Assembly (NCBI GenBank): GCA_964498125.1
Contig: CAZCGE010000116.1
Span: 1-34,480, forward strand
Source: CAMDBL01 sp964498125
GTDB taxonomy: Bacteria; Pseudomonadota; Alphaproteobacteria; Rhizobiales; Hyphomicrobiaceae
Direction: 5' to 3'
Length of the DNA: 34,480 nt
Positions 30,833 to 34,480 of this stretch are shown here, piece after piece (within the stretch, counting starts at the first letter, position 1; each line of letters starts with the position of its first letter). A program made the position numbers and the translations under genes. The notes beneath the pieces are model-generated. The model was not told where the DNA came from. It ran no database searches and saw only the letters and a list, made by a program, of their open reading frames with translations.

Positions 30833-30874
30833 ACACGGCCTGCCCGCCGCGTGCGAGCCGATCGTCAGCCGACC

Positions 30875-31321
30875 TCACGACTGCTCGAGCTTGATGGACT
30901 TGCGCAGGTGCTCGGCGTAGGAGCGCCGCGTGGCGGAGTCATTGGCATCCTGTCGCCGGCGCTGCCAGGACAATCGTCCAGGCGCGCCGGTGAACTTGAC
31001 GCCGCAAGTCCCGTCGGTCGTGTGCACCAGCGTGCAGGCCACCTGCAGATCCAGCGCCTTGCTCATGAGCACGAATGCCGCCGGCGGCGCGATTCCCTGG
31101 GCAAATTGCAAACGCGCTCCACCCTCGCCGAGGTCGATGATGCCCACCTCGAGCATCGCGCCGTCGGACGCGACGATCCAGGCGCGGGAGAAGGTCGTGC
31201 GGCGCCCAAACGCCCGTCGTTCATTGAAGATTGTCACGATATCGCCTTCCAGTGCGTGCCAAACTCGCCGGGCGGCGCCCGCTGCGTGAAGTCTGGCTGC
31301 ACTGGCTTGCGCCAGGCTCAT
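30875..31321 (-). CDS. PilZ-like domain protein
   Basis: A 148-residue protein with a probable PilZ domain in the middle: RRAFGRR provides the RxxxR motif that binds cyclic di-GMP, followed by AWIVASDGAMLEVGIIDLGEGGARLQF, in which DLGEGG stands at the place of the usual D/N-x-S-x-x-G (Ser replaced by Gly). CTLVHTTDGTCGVKFTG forms the last strands. The changed second motif may weaken ligand binding. The ATG at 31321 is preferred because a longer frame to 31441 runs through the palindromes. It lies downstream of rnr on the same strand. Confidence 0.7.
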   Translation of the reverse strand: MSLAQASAARLHAAGAARRVWHALEGDIVTIFNERRAFGRRTTFSRAWIVASDGAMLEVGIIDLGEGGARLQFAQGIAPPAAFVLMSKALDLQVACTLVHTTDGTCGVKFTGAPGRLSWQRRRQDANDSATRRSYAEHLRKSIKLEQS

Positions 31322-31336
31322 CGGGCGACGGCCCTG

Positions 31337-31473
31337 ATACCAATCTGCATGGGTTTTGACCCATGCAGATTGGTATACGCGCGCAGGGTTGGCATGGCGG
31401 CTGCGCGCAAACAAAAGAGAATACCAACCTGCGCACGGCATAACTGAGAGTCAGTGTCTGCGCAGGTTGGTAT
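31337..31473. repeat. stack of related palindromes between rnr and the PilZ-like gene
   Basis: Three inverted repeats stand side by side. The first has perfect 18-bp arms ATACCAATCTGCATGGGT and a 4-base loop (31337-31376). The second has 8-bp arms GCGCGCAG/CTGCGCGC (31379-31408). The third has 15-bp arms ATACCAACCTGCGCA/TGCGCAGGTTGGTAT and a 23-base spacer (31421-31473). The outer ones share ATACCAAYCTGC, and a degenerate copy (GCGCAGGGTTGGCAT) lies in the middle one. They look like tandem copies of an interspersed repeat. In RNA they would fold into strong hairpins that could end the rnr transcript. Confidence 0.75.
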
Positions 31474-31479
31474 GAGACG

Positions 31480-33798
31480 TCAGCGGCGTGGAATGCGGCG
31501 GTTGCGCAGGGTGTTGCGTCCTGGACGTCCACCCTTCATCAGCGAGACATGTCCCTTGCGCCCGTCCGACAGCATCTCGAAGCGCAGCGCACCGGCGGCG
31601 GGGATGGCTTCAACCAGGCGCACGCGCACCTTGTCGCCGAGATAGTAGCCTTCGTTGGAGCGCGTGCTGATCAAGGCGCGGGCGGCTTCGGAGAACTGGT
31701 AGAAATCGCGACCCAAACTCGAAACGGGCACGAAGCCATCGGCGCCGGTGTCGCGCAGTCGAACAAACAGCCCCGAGAGCGTCACCCCGGAGATGCGGGC
31801 CTCGAACTCGGCTCCCACGCGATCGGCCAGGAAGGCTGCGATCAGCCGGTCGGTGGTTTCCCGCTCGGCCACCATCGCCCTGCGCTCGGCCTGTGAGATC
31901 TCGCGGCAGACCTCGGCGAGTCCGGGCACGTCATCGCCCGGCAAGCCCCCTGCCCCCAGCTCCAGCGCTTCCACCAGCGCGCGGTGCACGACCAGGTCGG
32001 CATAGCGACGGATCGGCGAGGTGAAATGCGCGTAGCGGCGCAGATTCAGGCCGAAATGGCCGACGTTGTCGATCGCGTATTCCGCCTGCGACTGCGCCCG
32101 CAGCACCACCTCGTTGACGAGATCGGGCACCGGCGACGTCTTGGCCGCGGCCAGGATGCGGTTGAAGGCAGCAGGCTTCAGTTGGCCCGCGCCCTTGAGC
32201 GGCAACTCGAGATCCACCGTCTTCAGGAACTCCTGCAGCGCCAGCAGCTTCTCCTTCGACGGCTCGGCATGCACCCGGTAGACGACGGGTCGGCGTTTTA
32301 GCTCCAGTGTCTCGGCGGCGGCGACGTTGGCCTGGATCATCATCTCTTCGATCAGGCGATGCGCCGAGAGCCGCTCGGGCACCACCACGCGGGCGACGCG
32401 GCCCTCGCCATCGAGCACCAGCTTGCGCTCGGGCAGGTCGAGATCGAGCGGCCCGCGCCGATCCCGCGCCTGGGCAAGCACCGCATACGCCGCCCACAAT
32501 GGACGCAGCACCGGCGCCAGCAGCGGCCCGCACTTGTCCGACGGTTTGCCGTCGATGGCCGCCTGCGCTTCCTCGTAGGAGAGCTTGGCGGCCGAGCGCA
32601 TCATGGCCCGGCTGAAGGCATGGCTGCGCTTGTCGCCGTGCTTGTCGAACACCATGCGCACGGCCAGGCACGGCCGCCGCTCGCCCTCGCGCAACGAGCA
32701 CAGATCATTGGAAATGCGCTCGGGCAGCATCGGCACGACGCGGTCGGGGAAATAGACGGAGTTGCCGCGCATCACCGCCTCCCGGTCGATGCGCGAGCCT
32801 GGGCGCACATAGTGGGCGACGTCGGCGATGGCGACGATGACGACCCAGCCGCCGGGATTGCCGGGCGCGGTGTCTGCTTCGGCGAAAACCGCATCGTCGT
32901 GATCGCGCGCATCGATGGGATCGATGGTCAGCAGCGGCACCTGTGTCAGGTCCTGGCGGCCACCCACCGTCGGCGCTTCCAGGCTCTCGACCTCCTGCAG
33001 CACCCGATCTGGAAACTCGTTGCGCAGCCCGTGCACATGAATGGCGATCAAACTGATTTGCCGCTGATCGCCGGGATTGCCCAGCGACTCCACCACGCGC
33101 GCCTGCGGCACGCCATAGCGCCCGGAGCGCGCGATATCGAAGCGCACGAGATCACCGTCTTTAGCCTTGCCCTCGTCGCCGGCCTGAATGGTCCAGGCCC
33201 TGAGTTCCTTGCGGTCGATCGGCTCGATGTTGCCGCCGCCGCCGCGTGCGCTCGCGCGGAAAATCCCGAGCAGGCGGCTGCGCTCGCGCGGCAGCCGTTT
33301 GATGGGCTTGGCTTCGAACCGGTAGCCCTGGATGTCGCGATCTTCCAGTTGGGTGATCCGCGCCAGAACCCTGTCCCCGACCCCTGGCGGCCGCCCCGCT
33401 TCGTCGTCGGCGCCGCGCGAGGGCAGCAGCAGCACGCGCGGACGCTCGCCATCGGCGGTATCCCACAGGACCGGCGCGGCCACCAGATCGCCATCGTCGT
33501 CGCGGCTGACGATCTCCAGCGCGGCGACCGGCGGCAGCACACCCTTCTCGCGCATGACCTTGCGGTTACCCGACAGCGTTCCGTCCTCGACCATGCCGGC
33601 CAGCAGCGCTTTCAGCGCGCCGCGGTCGCCGCCCTTGATGCCGAAGGTACGGGCAATTTCGCGCTTGCCGACCTTCTCGGACGCAGTCCGCATGTAGTCG
33701 AGGATCGCCTCCCGCGTCGGCAACGTGCCGGCCGGCAGCGGATGTGGCTTTGCCGTGGCACCACCGCGACGTTTCGGCTGCTTGGGCACTTTCGCCAT
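31480..33798 (-). CDS. rnr: ribonuclease R
   Basis: A 772-residue RNase R, the processive 3'-5' exoribonuclease that degrades structured RNA. Domains in order: an N-terminal helix-turn-helix (about 28-80, with MRTASEKVGKREIARTFGIK), cold-shock domains to about 250, the RNB catalytic core with IDPIDARDHDDAVF (292-305) whose Asp residues bind Mg2+, MRGNSVYFPDRVVPMLPERIS, and SPIRRYADLVVHRAL. The C-terminal S1 domain (GAEFEARISGVTLSGLFVRL) is followed by a basic tail. The ATG at 33798 follows GGGGAGG, eight bases away. Length is normal. Confidence 0.95.
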   Translation of the reverse strand: MAKVPKQPKRRGGATAKPHPLPAGTLPTREAILDYMRTASEKVGKREIARTFGIKGGDRGALKALLAGMVEDGTLSGNRKVMREKGVLPPVAALEIVSRDDDGDLVAAPVLWDTADGERPRVLLLPSRGADDEAGRPPGVGDRVLARITQLEDRDIQGYRFEAKPIKRLPRERSRLLGIFRASARGGGGNIEPIDRKELRAWTIQAGDEGKAKDGDLVRFDIARSGRYGVPQARVVESLGNPGDQRQISLIAIHVHGLRNEFPDRVLQEVESLEAPTVGGRQDLTQVPLLTIDPIDARDHDDAVFAEADTAPGNPGGWVVIVAIADVAHYVRPGSRIDREAVMRGNSVYFPDRVVPMLPERISNDLCSLREGERRPCLAVRMVFDKHGDKRSHAFSRAMMRSAAKLSYEEAQAAIDGKPSDKCGPLLAPVLRPLWAAYAVLAQARDRRGPLDLDLPERKLVLDGEGRVARVVVPERLSAHRLIEEMMIQANVAAAETLELKRRPVVYRVHAEPSKEKLLALQEFLKTVDLELPLKGAGQLKPAAFNRILAAAKTSPVPDLVNEVVLRAQSQAEYAIDNVGHFGLNLRRYAHFTSPIRRYADLVVHRALVEALELGAGGLPGDDVPGLAEVCREISQAERRAMVAERETTDRLIAAFLADRVGAEFEARISGVTLSGLFVRLRDTGADGFVPVSSLGRDFYQFSEAARALISTRSNEGYYLGDKVRVRLVEAIPAAGALRFEMLSDGRKGHVSLMKGGRPGRNTLRNRRIPRR

Positions 33799-33902
33799 CA
33801 CCGCGGCCTCCCCGCCGCCACCGCCGCCTATGCCACGCAGCCCGTTGCTTGGAAAGCAGGTTCAGCAGTGCGGAGAGGTTGGGGGGCTGCTTTCGCTCAC
33901 AT

Positions 33903-34136
33903 CTATACGCTGTTGAAGTATGCGGCGTTCACTTCGATTTCTTCAACCAGCCTGACACCAAATCCAAGCTTGAGTTGCTTCAGAAGATCGCACAGGCCGT
34001 CGCCGTCCACCAAGTCGATAGCTGGTGCACCATCACGGGTGGCTCCCCGTCGCGCCTCAGGCGTGAACGACCCCGTGGTGATGATGAGGCCCTTGTCGGC
34101 ACGCCCAACCATGGCACCGCGAAAATCTCGGACCAC
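33903..34136 (-). pseudogene. C-terminal fragment of an Mrr-type restriction endonuclease
   Basis: The 77 residues resemble the end of the Mrr_cat family: VRDFRGAMVGRADKGLIITTG, then FTPEARRGATRDGAPAIDLV, DGDGLCDLLKQLKLG and a short VEEIEVNAAYF tail. The nuclease residues (the E-x-K region) should be encoded further upstream, and the sequence right of 34136 gives no continuation that resembles the family. So the gene has lost its 5' part near the tRNA-Pro fragment. A GTG at 34136 exists, but such a short product would lack the active site. Confidence 0.7.
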
Positions 34137-34262
34137 GGGGGCACAGGCACGAAGGCGCCACTCAACAACGGGCTGTGAGGAGGGGTAGCAAGGCCTTGGT
34201 TGCTGCCTATTTTCTACCTAGACCGATTTCCGTGGGCTGTTTTATTTCGGCCAGAATTTAAT

Positions 34263-34313
34263 TGGTCGGAGCGAGAGGATTTGAACCTCCGACCCCCAGT
34301 CCCCCAGTCAGGG
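34263..34313 (-). other. 3' fragment of a tRNA-Pro gene, probable attachment-site remnant
   Basis: Read on the minus strand, the last 35 bases form the variable loop, T-arm (GGAGG-TTCAAAT-CCTCT), acceptor 3' strand CGCTCCG, discriminator A and an encoded CCA, as in proline tRNAs. Upstream CCTGACTGGGGG resembles the 5' part and loop of a GGG anticodon arm, but the stem does not pair well and no D-arm or matching 5' acceptor (CGGAGCG) follows at the correct distance. So this is a truncated gene. Such remnants mark one end of elements that integrate into tRNA 3' ends. Confidence 0.65.
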
Positions 34314-34468
34314 AAATACGCATCTTCCTGCAACCTCTAGCGTTCCGCTGCAAATATAATTCACGCAGTTTCAATCATTTATATTCTTGACCCCCAGTTC
34401 AATGTTGCTGTAGATTGCAGAAGGCGGCATCTCGTTAGGTCCGCTGGCGTTCCGCAACGGAGTTTCCC
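34314..34468. other. gap between the tRNA fragment and a possible integrase start
   Basis: About 155 AT-richer bases with no gene. A copy of GACCCCCAGT occurs at 34389-34398, identical to 34291-34300 inside the tRNA fragment, a possible recombinase arm or core site. GCGTTCCGC occurs twice (near 34340 and 34447). Confidence 0.4.
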
Positions 34469-34480
34469 ATGCCCAAGCTC
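34469..34480 (+). CDS. first codons of a possible tyrosine integrase, cut by the window edge
   Basis: ATG with GGAG six bases upstream, reading MPKL up to the window edge. Tyrosine integrases of the P4-like, Arm-domain type often start MPKLT. Together with the adjacent tRNA-Pro fragment this suggests an integrase gene at the edge of an island, but four codons alone prove nothing. Confidence 0.3.

Noticed and set aside
30875..31441. Longer start of the PilZ-like protein at 31441
   Set aside because: It would translate the palindromic repeats; the ATG at 31321 directly precedes the plausible protein.
32359..34188. Plus-strand frame of 609 residues opposite rnr
   Set aside because: Antisense to an unmistakable RNase R; composition is typical of a shadow frame.
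34263..34347. Intact tRNA-Pro gene, since CGGAACG upstream resembles the 5' acceptor strand
   Set aside because: The span is about 85 bases, not 77, the acceptor has a mismatch, the anticodon stem pairs poorly and there is no D-arm.

Overview
The window is GC-rich, densely packed chromosomal DNA of an alphaproteobacterium, most likely of the order Hyphomicrobiales (Rhizobiales). The evidence is gatA, gatC and ruvX grouped together, a plant-type glutamate-cysteine ligase, direct-repeat SOS boxes of the GTTC-N7-GTTC type, and two copies of a 61-bp interspersed palindromic repeat of a kind common in rhizobial genomes. Functions are assigned from motifs and protein resemblance by eye; no database search was run.

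Left third (1-12.4 kb). This part is accessory in character. A BrnT/BrnA toxin-antitoxin pair sits between two copies of the 3' end of a moaD-like gene. Next comes a stand-alone Cas2/VapD-fold protein, separated from moaD by a divergent intergenic region that carries two canonical alphaproteobacterial LexA boxes. A housekeeping stretch follows (MaoC/PhaJ-type hydratase, ribF, a group 4 glycosyltransferase, DoxX). Then come two tandem ParDE-like modules, one with a frameshifted toxin, a NitT/TauT-type ABC importer operon (ATPase, permease, binding protein), a hot-dog thioesterase, and two tandem DUF433/PIN-like toxin-antitoxin modules.

Middle (12.4-23.2 kb). Genes here are an HpaB-family flavin-dependent hydroxylase, a secreted TPR protein, a GNAT acetyltransferase, the Mg2+ channel mgtE, two tandem secreted polysaccharide deacetylases, a small Cys-rich exported protein, gshA, a chorismate-mutase-like gene coupled to a small membrane protein, and two tandem paralogous lipoproteins.

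Right third (23.3-34.5 kb). gatA and gatC flank a small two-helix membrane protein. A very large membrane protein with a C-terminal spermidine-synthase-like domain follows, whose membrane part contains an ungapped 109-residue internal duplication. Divergent to it are ruvX and a PcfJ-like protein. Then come a PilZ-like protein, a stack of related palindromes, and RNase R (rnr). The extreme right edge looks like a genomic-island boundary: the 3' end of an Mrr-type restriction endonuclease gene, a 3' fragment of a tRNA-Pro gene, and the first four codons of a possible tyrosine integrase.

The main themes are repeated local duplication (toxin-antitoxin modules, lipoproteins, deacetylases, the moaD end, a domain inside one protein) and two regulatory or mobile signals worth following: the twin SOS boxes near 1.65 kb and the tRNA-Pro attachment-site remnant near 34.3 kb.
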